Origin: Confluentibacter sediminis | Lineage (GTDB): Bacteria; Bacteroidota; Bacteroidia; Flavobacteriales; Flavobacteriaceae | DNA length: 64,000 bases | Direction of reading: 5' to 3' | Assembly (NCBI RefSeq): GCF_003258355.1 | Contig: NZ_QKPO01000001.1 | Location: 1 to 64,000 of the forward strand | In this document: piece by piece, positions 46,595 through 54,032 of the stretch | How positions within the stretch are numbered: the stretch's first letter is position 1 | Layout: every line of letters begins with the position of its first letter | Position numbers and translations under genes: made by a program | The notes under the pieces: generated by a model | Database searches by the model: none | Told to the model about the DNA's origin: nothing | The model's input: the letters and a program-made list of their open reading frames with translations, nothing else

Positions 46595-46960
46595 TCAAGC
46601 TGTTCTTTTCATATCAAAATTTCTAATTTCTCTGGGGAAGTCAAAAAATGCACTGGAAATACGTTCTTGATGATTTGTTGAGGCTTTCGTTTTAGTAACA
46701 ATAATGTTTACCCAAAAACTTCTTTCATTTTGTTTTACTAATTGAGCCTGAATAGTTAACGTATCGTTTACAACGGCATTTTTATACATTTTAAATTTGA
46801 AATTTTCAATATCAGGGATTTCTTGTAAATAAAATTCTTTAATGGGATAACTGGCAGCAGCTTTTATTTTATCGTAAAGTACATGTGGTAATAAAAAGCC
46901 ATTTGCATTACTTATATCTTTAGTTATTGTAAATGAGGTGTTTATATGATGTGTTTTCAT
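46595..46960 (-). CDS. Conserved small protein, possible hotdog-fold thioesterase-like
   Basis: Protein of 121 residues without a recognised name. It has no signal peptide or membrane segment. The pattern NDTLTIQAQLVKQNERSFWV (about 65-84), then a strand with IIVTK and ISSAFFDFP (about 101-109), resembles the strand order of hotdog acyl-thioesterase-like proteins; this is inference. A 40-codon reading frame (46973-47095) lies just upstream with a similar start region, so translation could be coupled. Confidence 0.55.
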   Translation of the reverse strand: MKTHHINTSFTITKDISNANGFLLPHVLYDKIKAAASYPIKEFYLQEIPDIENFKFKMYKNAVVNDTLTIQAQLVKQNERSFWVNIIVTKTKASTNHQERISSAFFDFPREIRNFDMKRTA

Positions 46961-46972
46961 GGTTTTAATTTT

Positions 46973-47095
46973 TTAAGGGTATAACAATAAGGGAGACAAA
47001 TGGTGCGTATCAAATACACGGGACATGACTTTGTTACAGGTATTTACATTAATTATAAACTGAAGATTTTGTGTGATAGACTTAAATGTTTTCAT
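46973..47095 (-). CDS. Possible 40-residue small protein or leader peptide
   Basis: A short frame begins MKTFKSITQNLQFIINV and ends DTHHLSPLLLYP, with its stop 12 bases before the hotdog-like gene. Its start context (AAAACC ATGAAAACA) is the same as that of the downstream gene, as if the start region had been duplicated. No family is recognised. It could be a leader peptide for translational coupling or chance. Confidence 0.3.
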   Translation of the reverse strand: MKTFKSITQNLQFIINVNTCNKVMSRVFDTHHLSPLLLYP

Positions 47096-47128
47096 GGTTT
47101 TTAAAATTTAAATTGGTTTAAAATAAAA

Positions 47129-47151
47129 AAGGTGCTTTTTTAAAGCACCTT
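47129..47151 (-). terminator. Intrinsic terminator on the minus strand
   Basis: AAGGTGCTTT pairs with AAAGCACCTT with a three-base loop. On the minus strand a U run follows (AAAATAAAAA on the plus strand at about 47119-47130). It would end the transcript from the promoter at 47303-47332. Confidence 0.75.
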
Positions 47152-47182
47152 GATTTGTTATATATAATTATGTTATTAACGT

Positions 47183-47296
47183 TTATTCAAGATGCATATA
47201 ATTGGACTTCGTTTTAAGACATACAAATAAGGCCGACATATTCTGTTGGAACATACGGTCGCTAATTTGGTTATATGACATCTTTTTTGAATTCAT
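47183..47296 (-). CDS. Small transcript with a possible 32-37-residue protein
   Basis: This is a short frame with no known family, ending FVCLKTKSNYMHLE. It is placed between a good promoter (47303-47332) and an intrinsic terminator (47129-47151), so a transcript of about 165 bases is likely. The first ATG is almost at the expected transcription start. The internal ATG (start MSYNQISDRMFQQN, from 47281) is therefore the more likely start, unless the mRNA is leaderless. The alternative is a non-coding small RNA. Confidence 0.4.
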   Translation of the reverse strand: MNSKKMSYNQISDRMFQQNMSALFVCLKTKSNYMHLE

Positions 47297-47302
47297 TTCA
47301 AA

Positions 47303-47332
47303 CAAATATAAAATATTTTTTTTCGAAAACAA
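47303..47332 (-). promoter_or_regulatory. Bacteroidota-type promoter of the small transcript
   Basis: On the minus strand TTG (47330-47332) and TATATTTG (47303-47310) are separated by 19 bases, a full consensus match. Confidence 0.6.
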
Positions 47333-47394
47333 TAATCTTTTTCGAGAATTTTGAATAGATTAATGTAATTTTGCATCAAATAAATAAAATAATT

Positions 47395-47664
47395 ATGGCT
47401 AACGTTAGAGATTTAAAAAAGGATATAAACTATGTTTTAGGTGATATTATTGAGGCGGTTTACCTTTGGGAATACACAAATAAAGATAAAGATGCTAAAA
47501 AGGGTGAGGCAATTATAGACGAAGCTATTGAAACCTTCGATTTGCTTATAGCAAAAGTTAACGATAGAAAAGTAGTTAACAAAAAATCACACTTTAAAGC
47601 TATTTCAAATGAGCTTGAAACTAAAGGAAAGGCATTAATAGAAAAAATTAATGCTTTAGGATAA
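47395..47664 (+). CDS. Conserved hypothetical helical protein
   Basis: Protein of 89 residues from the ATG at 47395; an in-frame TTG at 47371 would add eight residues but lies in the promoter-like region. It is predicted all helical. It begins MANVRDLKKDINYVLGDIIE, with Lys- and Glu-rich helices after it. No membrane segment or signal is present. I believe similar short proteins occur across Flavobacteriia, but no function is recognised. It precedes tRNA-Thr(TGT). Confidence 0.75.
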   Translation: MANVRDLKKDINYVLGDIIEAVYLWEYTNKDKDAKKGEAIIDEAIETFDLLIAKVNDRKVVNKKSHFKAISNELETKGKALIEKINALG

Positions 47665-47681
47665 AAAATTATGAATTACGA

Positions 47682-47712
47682 TTTGCAAATATGTAACTAA
47701 GAATTATATTTG
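47682..47712 (+). promoter_or_regulatory. Promoter of tRNA-Thr(TGT) copy 2
   Basis: TTTG (47682-47685) and TATATTTG (47705-47712), with a 19-base spacer. The tRNA starts 15 bases later. Confidence 0.65.
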
Positions 47713-47726
47713 CCGAATCAAAAATT

Positions 47727-47800
47727 GCCGATGTAGCTCAGTTGGCTAGAGCAGCTGATTTGTAATCAGCAGGTCGTGGGTTCGAGCCCCTCCATCGGCT
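47727..47800 (+). tRNA. tRNA-Thr (anticodon TGT), copy 2
   Basis: The 74 bases are the same as in copy 1 at 29630-29703, with anticodon TGT and acceptor arms GCCGATG/CATCGGC. It is followed by its own terminator and, 104 bases further on, by a degraded copy of its 3' end. Confidence 0.95.
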
Positions 47801-47806
47801 CAATAA

Positions 47807-47839
47807 AACCTCAATCACATATAGTGGTTGGGGTTTTTT
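47807..47839 (+). terminator. Intrinsic terminator after tRNA-Thr(TGT)
   Basis: AACCTCAATCAC pairs with GTGGTTGGGGTT (three G-U pairs), loop ATATA, then a T run. Confidence 0.75.
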
Positions 47840-47887
47840 GTTTGCTTTTTTTGGGTGAGAAGTTTATACTGAGCCTAGTGTCTAAGG

Positions 47888-47934
47888 GAGCCCCTCCATC
47901 AGCTCAATGAGATCTGAGTCACATGTAGCGGTTG
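47888..47934 (+). repeat. Degenerate duplicate of the tRNA-Thr 3' end and terminator
   Basis: Aligned by eye without gaps, 39 of 47 bases agree with 47784-47830, which covers the last 17 bases of tRNA-Thr, the spacer and the terminator stem. The best-kept part is GAGCCCCTCCATC. Duplicated tRNA 3' ends are typical of integrase attachment sites, so this may be a relic of an inserted and lost element. No integrase or cargo remains between the copies. Confidence 0.6.
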
Positions 47935-47951
47935 ATTTTTTTTATTTTAAA

Positions 47952-50258
47952 TCATTCTTTCTTTTTCCTAAACCAAGAGAAAATACCACCTTTAGATTTT
48001 TCTTTGTTAAATGGTTTGGTGTCTTTTTTATTTCCAAATAAACGTTCAAAAAAGCCATCTTTTTTAGATGGTTCACAAATTAAGGATTCTAACACGTCGT
48101 TTGCAGGTGTTTCAAAAGAAGCGGAAACTAGCTTAGAATAATTAGAATCCAGGTTTAGTTGCTGTAAATAATTGGCAAATATGGGTAAAGCAGAATTAGC
48201 TCCTTGTCCAATGGATGTATTGCTAAAACCAATTTGCTGGTTATCGTTACCGACCCAAGTCACAGTCACTAAATTGGGCATAATGGCTACAAACCAGCCG
48301 TCTTTGTTGTCTTGAGTAGTTCCTGTTTTGCCAGCCAAATCATTGTTAAAGCCATATTGCGAGCGTAATCTTTGAGCCGTGCCGCTATTTACGGTTGCTT
48401 TCATAAACTCGAGCATTATTTGGCGCGTATTATCACTAAAAGCTTTTTCTGTTTTCTTTTTAGGATTTAAATCATCATAAGATACTATCAAGTTCCCGTC
48501 TTTATCTTCAATTTTTGTTATAAATATGGGGCTAGAAGGGATGCTATGATTAACGTAAGATGTATAAGCTTTAGCGAGTTCTAAAACGCTTAGATTTGCT
48601 GAGCCTAAAGCGATGGAAGGGACTTCTTCAATATCACTACGAATTCCCATGGCTTTTGCCTGATTGATAACTTCAGGAATGCCCGTTTCATACAAAACTT
48701 TTACAGCAATCGTATTAATCGAGTTGCTTAAGGCATATTCCAAAGAATAGTTTAAATCATCGTCATAATTTCCACCAGCATTAGTTGGTGTCCAATCATC
48801 AACATCTGTATATGTAATGGCTTTAATGGGGAAATAGGTGCAAGGCTCCATGCCTTTTTCTAAAGCGGCCGTATAAACGATTGGCTTAAAGGTAGAGCCC
48901 ACTTGGCGTTTACTTTGCGATATGTGGTCGAATTGAAAAAAACGATAATCAATACCGCCTACATAGGCTTTTATCGCACCAGATGAAGGATCCATTGAAA
49001 TCATGCCTGCATTTAAGAATTTTAAGTAATATTCTAAACTGTCTAATGTAGAAAGCTGTTTAATGTTCGTGTCATCCCAGCTAAACAATTCCACATCATG
49101 TTTTTGGGTTAACTTGCTTTCTATATCTTTTTCAGTCAAGCCTTGTTCCTTCAGTTTTTTATAAATATCCAAACGTTTTTTAGCAGCGACATAAGCTTGT
49201 TTGTTTTTCAACCAAGGCGCACGTTTTCCATAAGCTTTTTCATATTGCTTTTGTAAAGCTGCCATGTGTTTTTTCATCGCATTTTCAGCATAATTTTGAA
49301 GTTTATTGTCTAGAGTTGTATAAACTTTTAAACCATCTTGAAATATATTATATACATCGCCGTTTGGTTTTCTAAATTTTTTTAGTTGAAGAATGGTGTC
49401 GAGTTGTCGCTTGATTTCGGCTCTAAAGTAAGGCGCTAATCCTTGGTTTGGTGCGTAATAGCGATAATCTAAAACAATCTTTTCTTTTGAAATTTTTTCA
49501 GCGTCCTCAGCCGTTAAGTAACCATATTTTTCCATTTGGCGAATCACTACATTTCTTCTTGAAAGTGCTTTTTCCGGATGTACTCTAGGGTTGTAATAAC
49601 TATTGGCTTTTAGAGATCCAATAAGTGTAGCTGCTTGTGAAATACTTAAATCTTTGGTATGTACATTGAAAAACTTTTTTGAAGCACTTTCAATGCCATA
49701 GGTATTATCTGGGAAAGGAACGGTGTTGAGATATAACTTAAGAATATCTTCTTTTGAATAAATTTTCTCAATTCTGGTGGCTACAATGCTTTCTTTGATT
49801 TTATTAACTACAATGCCCAAAAAACCATAATCTTTCCTTCCGAAAAGGTTTTTTGCAAGTTGCAAAGTGATGGTACTACCTCCTCCCGATGATTCATTTG
49901 AAAGTAGAATGCTTTTAAAAAATACCCGAAGGAGACTTTTATTATCAACACCATCATGATTATAAAACCGGACATCTTCAGTAGAAATTAATGCGTCTAT
50001 AAGATGCTGAGGAAAATCTTTGTAGGCAATGGATTGTCTATCATATACATAAAACTTTCCTATTAAATCATTATTGCTGTCTAAAACTTCTGTAGCTTGA
50101 CTTTGCTTTAGGGTTACTAAAGATGTCCTAGAAGGGACTTCGCCCCACATACCAAAATAAATACTGCTATAAAATAAAATGAAGAGCAGGGTTAAAAATA
50201 GGAAGGATTTAAGAATAATCTTTACCCATTTATTTTTCAGAAATTTAATTTTAAGCAT
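47952..50258 (-). CDS. mrcA: Penicillin-binding protein 1A (bifunctional transglycosylase/transpeptidase)
   Basis: Class A PBP of 768 residues that polymerises and cross-links peptidoglycan. One N-terminal membrane helix (about 13-33). The GT51 transglycosylase has ISTEDVRFYNHDGVD (about 91-105) and GGGSTITLQLAKNLFGR (about 119-135). In the transpeptidase, GSTFKPIVY gives the Ser-x-x-Lys (about 460), SNSINT the Ser-x-Asn and AGKTGTTQD the Lys-Thr-Gly (about 649-657). The Lys-rich tail is normal for this family in Bacteroidota. It is followed on the same strand by nothing obvious; the DUF4369 gene lies upstream. Confidence 0.94.
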   Translation of the reverse strand: MLKIKFLKNKWVKIILKSFLFLTLLFILFYSSIYFGMWGEVPSRTSLVTLKQSQATEVLDSNNDLIGKFYVYDRQSIAYKDFPQHLIDALISTEDVRFYNHDGVDNKSLLRVFFKSILLSNESSGGGSTITLQLAKNLFGRKDYGFLGIVVNKIKESIVATRIEKIYSKEDILKLYLNTVPFPDNTYGIESASKKFFNVHTKDLSISQAATLIGSLKANSYYNPRVHPEKALSRRNVVIRQMEKYGYLTAEDAEKISKEKIVLDYRYYAPNQGLAPYFRAEIKRQLDTILQLKKFRKPNGDVYNIFQDGLKVYTTLDNKLQNYAENAMKKHMAALQKQYEKAYGKRAPWLKNKQAYVAAKKRLDIYKKLKEQGLTEKDIESKLTQKHDVELFSWDDTNIKQLSTLDSLEYYLKFLNAGMISMDPSSGAIKAYVGGIDYRFFQFDHISQSKRQVGSTFKPIVYTAALEKGMEPCTYFPIKAITYTDVDDWTPTNAGGNYDDDLNYSLEYALSNSINTIAVKVLYETGIPEVINQAKAMGIRSDIEEVPSIALGSANLSVLELAKAYTSYVNHSIPSSPIFITKIEDKDGNLIVSYDDLNPKKKTEKAFSDNTRQIMLEFMKATVNSGTAQRLRSQYGFNNDLAGKTGTTQDNKDGWFVAIMPNLVTVTWVGNDNQQIGFSNTSIGQGANSALPIFANYLQQLNLDSNYSKLVSASFETPANDVLESLICEPSKKDGFFERLFGNKKDTKPFNKEKSKGGIFSWFRKKKE

Positions 50259-50315
50259 AGCGATGTATAGGTATATTTACGAATGAAAAATAGATATAGA
50301 CGCTCTACTTTCTTT

Positions 50316-51014
50316 CTATTTTTCTTCTAACTTAATTTTATCAACAAAATTTTGAAGTTCTTTCCCGTATTTTGAGGCTTTTACTTCTGGCGATAGCGAT
50401 TTGTTAATAGTATCTAAATATTTAATGTTGGCGTTATAGATTTCTGTTAATGCTAAATAAGGAGCTACTTCACTGTTTTTGTTGTTTAAGGCAAAATTTA
50501 CGGTATATAAATAGCGTCTTTTTAAATTATTATCATAATCTTTTTCTGTTTTGTTTATTCTGGAAGTATCACCGGCTTGTTGGGACTCTAAGTTTTCTTT
50601 AATTAAATCCAAGTTCTTTTCATTGAATTTGCTCATCATGAGTTTATATTCTTCCCAGACTTTTTGTTGTGCCGATCCATTAATTTTAGCATCAAACACA
50701 AATTTTTTCATGCTGGTATTAATTTCTGTAATGCCTTTGTCAGCGAAAAAAGCAATCCTATCATTTTCACTGGAATTTTTATCTAAATACAGAAAAAACA
50801 CCTCTGGAGATTCTATCTTACTGTGTAATTCAAAATCAGGAGCACCATTAATAATGACAGAATCAACTGTAACTATTGCTGTGTCTTGTTCTTTTTTAAG
50901 ATAGATAGTTCCCTTTTTTAATCCTTTAATGCTTCCTTTAACAATTAAATCGGGTGTTTCTTTTCCGCAAGCAACGATTACAACTAATAAGACTAATAAT
51001 AGACGTTTTTTCAT
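50316..51014 (-). CDS. DUF4369 domain-containing lipoprotein
   Basis: Exported lipoprotein of 232 residues with the lipobox VIVAC (Cys16). The DUF4369 beta domain begins IVKGSIKGLKKGTIYLKK (about 24-41) and extends to about residue 110. A helical C-terminal half follows, resembling proteins where DUF4369 precedes a thioredoxin-like domain. Here no CxxC thioredoxin motif is present, so the redox domain is absent. It is about 57 bases upstream of the PBP1A gene on the same strand; envelope function is likely, details unknown. Confidence 0.85.
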   Translation of the reverse strand: MKKRLLLVLLVVIVACGKETPDLIVKGSIKGLKKGTIYLKKEQDTAIVTVDSVIINGAPDFELHSKIESPEVFFLYLDKNSSENDRIAFFADKGITEINTSMKKFVFDAKINGSAQQKVWEEYKLMMSKFNEKNLDLIKENLESQQAGDTSRINKTEKDYDNNLKRRYLYTVNFALNNKNSEVAPYLALTEIYNANIKYLDTINKSLSPEVKASKYGKELQNFVDKIKLEEK

Positions 51015-51141
51015 TTATAATTAAAATTTTAGAGTCGCAAATATCTTATAATTATACTTTAAATTCTAATGGCAGTATTTTATATTTTACAACTTTTTAA
51101 ATTTTTATAATAAATAGCATTAAAAATTATATTATTTAAAC

Positions 51142-51171
51142 TTTGGCACAATAATTGTGATAGTAATTTTG
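51142..51171 (+). promoter_or_regulatory. Bacteroidota-type promoter of a candidate small RNA
   Basis: TTTGG (51142-51146) and TAATTTTG (51164-51171) are spaced by 18 bases, a full consensus match in a stretch with no gene. Confidence 0.6.
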
Positions 51172-51177
51172 TTGCAA

Positions 51178-51280
51178 TCATGTTCAAAAGTTTATTGAGT
51201 GGTTACTTTAAACTTATTAGTTGCAATCATATTTTTGGTTAGTTAGTTAGAGAAAAAACATCCCACTGGGATGTTTTTTG
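51178..51280 (+). ncRNA. Candidate small RNA 1
   Basis: Between the promoter at 51142-51171 and a strong terminator at 51253-51280 there is no open frame of note, so an RNA of about 100 bases is expected. An internal stem, AAGTTTA/TAAACTT, can form near 51187-51215. GTTGCAATCAT occurs twice (51171-51181 and 51220-51230), partly at the 5' end. The function and any family membership are unknown. Confidence 0.5.
51253..51280 (+). terminator. Intrinsic terminator of candidate small RNA 1
   Basis: AAAAAACATCCC pairs with GGGATGTTTTTT around ACT, followed by GTTTTT. No coding gene lies directly upstream, which is why a small RNA is proposed. Confidence 0.85.
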
Positions 51281-51514
51281 TTTTTATCTTGTTTTAAGAT
51301 AGACCAATTTTGCTTTCTAATTTTGTCGTTGATAAGCTTGTAAATGTGCTTTTCATCGTTTAAATGCATTATTTTGACAGATATTGTTAAAATTAAATGT
51401 ATTTCAACGAATAAATATGTTTTTTATCGTTGTTATTCAATTATATTTTTACTTTTGAAGTGTACTAAATAACATACTTTTTAGTTCAATGGATTAATTA
51501 ATTAATATTTGCAT

Positions 51515-51608
51515 TATGTTGTTGATATAGGAGCCCTAAATCTAGCTTCATAATATAAAAAGCAAATGAGAAGAAACCGAGTTTGAGGGAACTCGGTTTT
51601 TTTGTGCC
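51515..51608 (+). ncRNA. Candidate small RNA 2
   Basis: A second strong terminator (51574-51608) in the same gene-free gap must end some transcript. The closest promoter-like box is AATATTTGC near 51507-51515, one base off consensus, giving a transcript of up to 90 bases. Only tiny frames are present. This is less certain than candidate 1. Confidence 0.35.
51574..51608 (+). terminator. Intrinsic terminator of candidate small RNA 2
   Basis: AAACCGAGTT (51574-51583) pairs perfectly with AACTCGGTTT (51590-51599), loop TGAGGG, then a T run. Confidence 0.88.
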
Positions 51609-51788
51609 AAATATTTTCGATCCCAATATTTTAATTTCTGAAAACTAAGATAGGAGTAAGCCCAGTACATGAGTATAAACTTTATAGGGATTAATAGCAA
51701 AGATTCATTAAAGCACGACCATTATATATAAATGCCAAGGATAGCTCATGTTTAAAATGTATTTTTCTATAAATTAGCATAAATTGAA

Positions 51789-52460
51789 ATGTTTATGAAG
51801 TATAAAGTTGCGTTTTTATTTTTATTTATTGGTTTTAAATTTTTTGCTCAATTGCCAGAAGGGTTTGTGTATGTGAAAGATATCATTCCAGATTTAGATG
51901 TTGAATTAAGGTATAATGGCTCCAATAATTTTGTTGGGAAACCCATAAAGGGTTATCTCTCCAATCAACTTATATTAACAAAACAAACAGCATTAGCATT
52001 AAAGCAAGTTCAACAAGAATTGCAAAGTAAAAATTTATGTTTAAAAGTGTACGACGGTTACAGACCACAACAAGCAGTCAACCATTTTATGGAATGGGCG
52101 AGAAATTGGAATGACACGATTAACAAGGAGAGTTTTTATCCAAATGTAAAAAAAGCCAATTTATTTGCTGAAGATTATATAGCAACAAGATCTGGTCATA
52201 GTAAAGGAAGTACCGTAGACCTAACCATTATTGATGGTAATACAAACAAGCCTTTGGATATGGGAAGTGCCTTCGATTTTTTTGGAAAAGAATCGTGGAT
52301 TACCTATGATGGTATTTCAAAAGAACAAAAAGCAAATCGACAGCTTTTACAAACGGTTATGTTGAAATATGGATTTAAAAATTACTTAAAGGAATGGTGG
52401 CATTTTACTTTATATGATGAACCTTTTCCTAATACCTATTTTGATTTTCCTATAAAGTAA
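51789..52460 (+). CDS. ddpX: D-alanyl-D-alanine dipeptidase (VanX/DdpX-like, M15)
   Basis: Exported zinc dipeptidase of 223 residues. The signal peptide probably ends at KFFAQ. The VanX-type substrate Arg sits in KVYDGYRPQQAV (about 83-94). The zinc ligands are in SGHSKGSTVDLTII (His and Asp, about 137-150) and EWWHFTLYDEP, with the catalytic Glu and the last His (about 201-211). Likely role: cleavage of D-Ala-D-Ala in cell-wall recycling or as nutrient, not vancomycin resistance, since no vanHA genes are near. A second ATG two codons in (51795) gives a cleaner signal peptide. Confidence 0.9.
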   Translation: MFMKYKVAFLFLFIGFKFFAQLPEGFVYVKDIIPDLDVELRYNGSNNFVGKPIKGYLSNQLILTKQTALALKQVQQELQSKNLCLKVYDGYRPQQAVNHFMEWARNWNDTINKESFYPNVKKANLFAEDYIATRSGHSKGSTVDLTIIDGNTNKPLDMGSAFDFFGKESWITYDGISKEQKANRQLLQTVMLKYGFKNYLKEWWHFTLYDEPFPNTYFDFPIK

Positions 52461-52493
52461 AAAACCTAAACTTTTAAAAGTCTAGGTTTTTTA
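52461..52493 (+). terminator. Intrinsic terminator after the dipeptidase gene
   Basis: AAAACCTA pairs with TAGGTTTT, with an inner ACTTTT/AAAAGT stem, then a T run directly after the stop codon. Confidence 0.75.
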
Positions 52494-52516
52494 TGCTTTG
52501 ATTGATGATGTGATTT

Positions 52517-52858
52517 TTATTTTTTATCTAAATTTTTAGTCATATTAAATCCAATAAATAAACTAACCCCGGACATTAAGAAAATAGTTCCTGAGTAAGC
52601 AACATCTTCTTGGATTCCAACATTCTCAAGTATAGATGCTAGGAATATGCCGACACCAATTCCCATGAGCAACAACGCTAAATTTAATAGTATCACTTTC
52701 CTGATGGGTGAAGAATTGCTTCTGTCGCCCATAAAAATACTCGCATCGGCTCCTTTTTCAATAAGCGCTAAGCGTTCTTTGTTTCTTGTAGATAAGTATA
52801 AATATACGATTCCGAAAACGGTCAAGAATAAACTAATTGGTATTAAAACTTCTTCCAT
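52517..52858 (-). CDS. DUF6249 family membrane protein
   Basis: Protein of 113 residues with three membrane helices (about 5-21, 55-75 and 85-104). The cytoplasmic segment RNKERLALIEKGADASIF (about 25-42) after the first helix is characteristic of DUF6249 proteins, which in Bacteroidota often sit beside an ECF sigma-factor gene, as here. Function is unknown. Confidence 0.8.
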   Translation of the reverse strand: MEEVLIPISLFLTVFGIVYLYLSTRNKERLALIEKGADASIFMGDRSNSSPIRKVILLNLALLLMGIGVGIFLASILENVGIQEDVAYSGTIFLMSGVSLFIGFNMTKNLDKK

Positions 52859-52924
52859 GATTATTTGTTTTTTAATTGATTGTTTTTAATGTGTTCATAG
52901 CTTATGACGATAGGTTTTGATTTT

Positions 52925-52981
52925 AGGTTACACTAATTTTTATTTATTTATTTTAAATAATACTGTAACCTAGTTTTATGT
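52925..52981. promoter_or_regulatory. Inverted repeat upstream of the sigma-factor gene
   Basis: AGGTTACA (52925-52932) and TGTAACCT (52974-52981) are perfect complements 41 bases apart, in the gap between the DUF6249 gene and the sigma-factor gene. They could be paired operator half-sites or a hairpin. No regulator can be named. Confidence 0.3.
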
Positions 52982-53000
52982 AATGTCGTCTTAGTAATGC

Positions 53001-53588
53001 ATGACAACCAACGACCAACATTATATTAGCTTAATTATAGATGGCGATACCAGTGCTTTTTCTGTATTGGTAGATCGCTATAAGGATTTAGTGTTTTCGT
53101 TGACTATGAAAATGCTTAAAAATAGGGAAGAGGCCGAAGAAGTTGCGCAAGATACTTTTATTAAAGTGTATAAGTCTTTGAATACGTTTAAAGGTGATTC
53201 TAAATTTTCAACATGGATTTATAGAGTGGCTTATAATACCTGTTTAGATAGATTAAAAAAGAATAAAAAGTATTTTAATGATGTGCCAATAGATGAATTT
53301 ACGGAACATCAAGTAAAAAACATTGACAATGCTTTAGATACTTTAGAACATAATGAGCGTGATAAGGCCATTCAAGATTGCATCACATTATTGCCAAGTG
53401 AAGATGCTTTTTTGTTAACTTTATATTACTTTGATGAACAGAGTTTAGATGAGATAGCCAAAGTCATGAACTTAACCCCAAATCATGTGAAAGTGAAGTT
53501 ATTTAGAAGTCGGAAAAAGCTAGCGACTATTTTAAAAGAGCGCTTACAACCAGAAATAATTGAAATTTATGAACGAGCAAACAGATAA
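53001..53588 (+). CDS. ECF-type RNA polymerase sigma factor
   Basis: Alternative sigma factor of 195 residues. Region 2 (about 20-90) includes EEVAQDTFIKVYKSL and FSTWIYRVAYNTCLDRLKK. Region 4 (about 125-178) includes ITLLPSEDAFLLTLYYFDEQ and the helix-turn-helix SLDEIAKVMNLTPNHVKVKL. Length is normal. The next gene overlaps by 20 bases and encodes a membrane protein that could act as its partner or anti-sigma factor, the usual arrangement in this phylum. Confidence 0.92.
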   Translation: MTTNDQHYISLIIDGDTSAFSVLVDRYKDLVFSLTMKMLKNREEAEEVAQDTFIKVYKSLNTFKGDSKFSTWIYRVAYNTCLDRLKKNKKYFNDVPIDEFTEHQVKNIDNALDTLEHNERDKAIQDCITLLPSEDAFLLTLYYFDEQSLDEIAKVMNLTPNHVKVKLFRSRKKLATILKERLQPEIIEIYERANR

Positions 53589-53982
53589 ATATTTAGATAC
53601 ATTATCTAAAAAAGTCATTAAAAATACGGCCGTAGAAAGTCCTTCTTTTAATTTTACAGCTTCAGTGATGTCTCAAATCGATGCGTTAGAAGATAGTAAG
53701 GTAACCACCTATCAACCTCTTATATCTAAAAAAGCATGGGCTGTTATTTCTTTAAGCGTGGTCGCTTTAGTTATATATACCATTTTTGGAACACAAACCG
53801 AAAGTGCAGGTTGGTTAACTAGTTTGCATGTAGATATGTTGCCAACGTATGACATTAAAAACCCATTGGCTGATTTTCATTTTTCAAAAACAGCTGCATA
53901 TGCCTGTGTATTATTGGTCTTCATGCTTTTAATACAGGTTTCTGTCTTAAAAAAATATATGGATAAACGGTTTGAGAATTAA
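53569..53982 (+). CDS. Membrane protein, possible anti-sigma-like partner of the ECF factor
   Basis: Protein of 137 residues from the ATG at 53569; the longer frame starts with TTG. It has a cytoplasmic N-terminal part (about 1-53) and two membrane helices (about 54-72 and 108-127). It overlaps the sigma-factor gene by 20 bases. The placement fits an anti-sigma factor, but no ASD/zinc motif is visible, so this role is inference. Confidence 0.65.
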   Translation: MNEQTDKYLDTLSKKVIKNTAVESPSFNFTASVMSQIDALEDSKVTTYQPLISKKAWAVISLSVVALVIYTIFGTQTESAGWLTSLHVDMLPTYDIKNPLADFHFSKTAAYACVLLVFMLLIQVSVLKKYMDKRFEN

Positions 53983-54032
53983 ACAGGTCTTGAATCTAAT
54001 CATCTAAAAGCCAAGCAGTCTAAAAATCTAAC

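Noticed and set aside
47371-47394. Longer form of the helical hypothetical protein
   Set aside because: It begins with TTG inside a promoter-like sequence; the ATG at 47395 is clean and sufficient.
51789-52460. VanX-like dipeptidase as a vancomycin-resistance gene
   Set aside because: No vanH, vanA or vanRS genes are near, it has a signal peptide, and Gram-negative DdpX-type recycling enzymes explain it.
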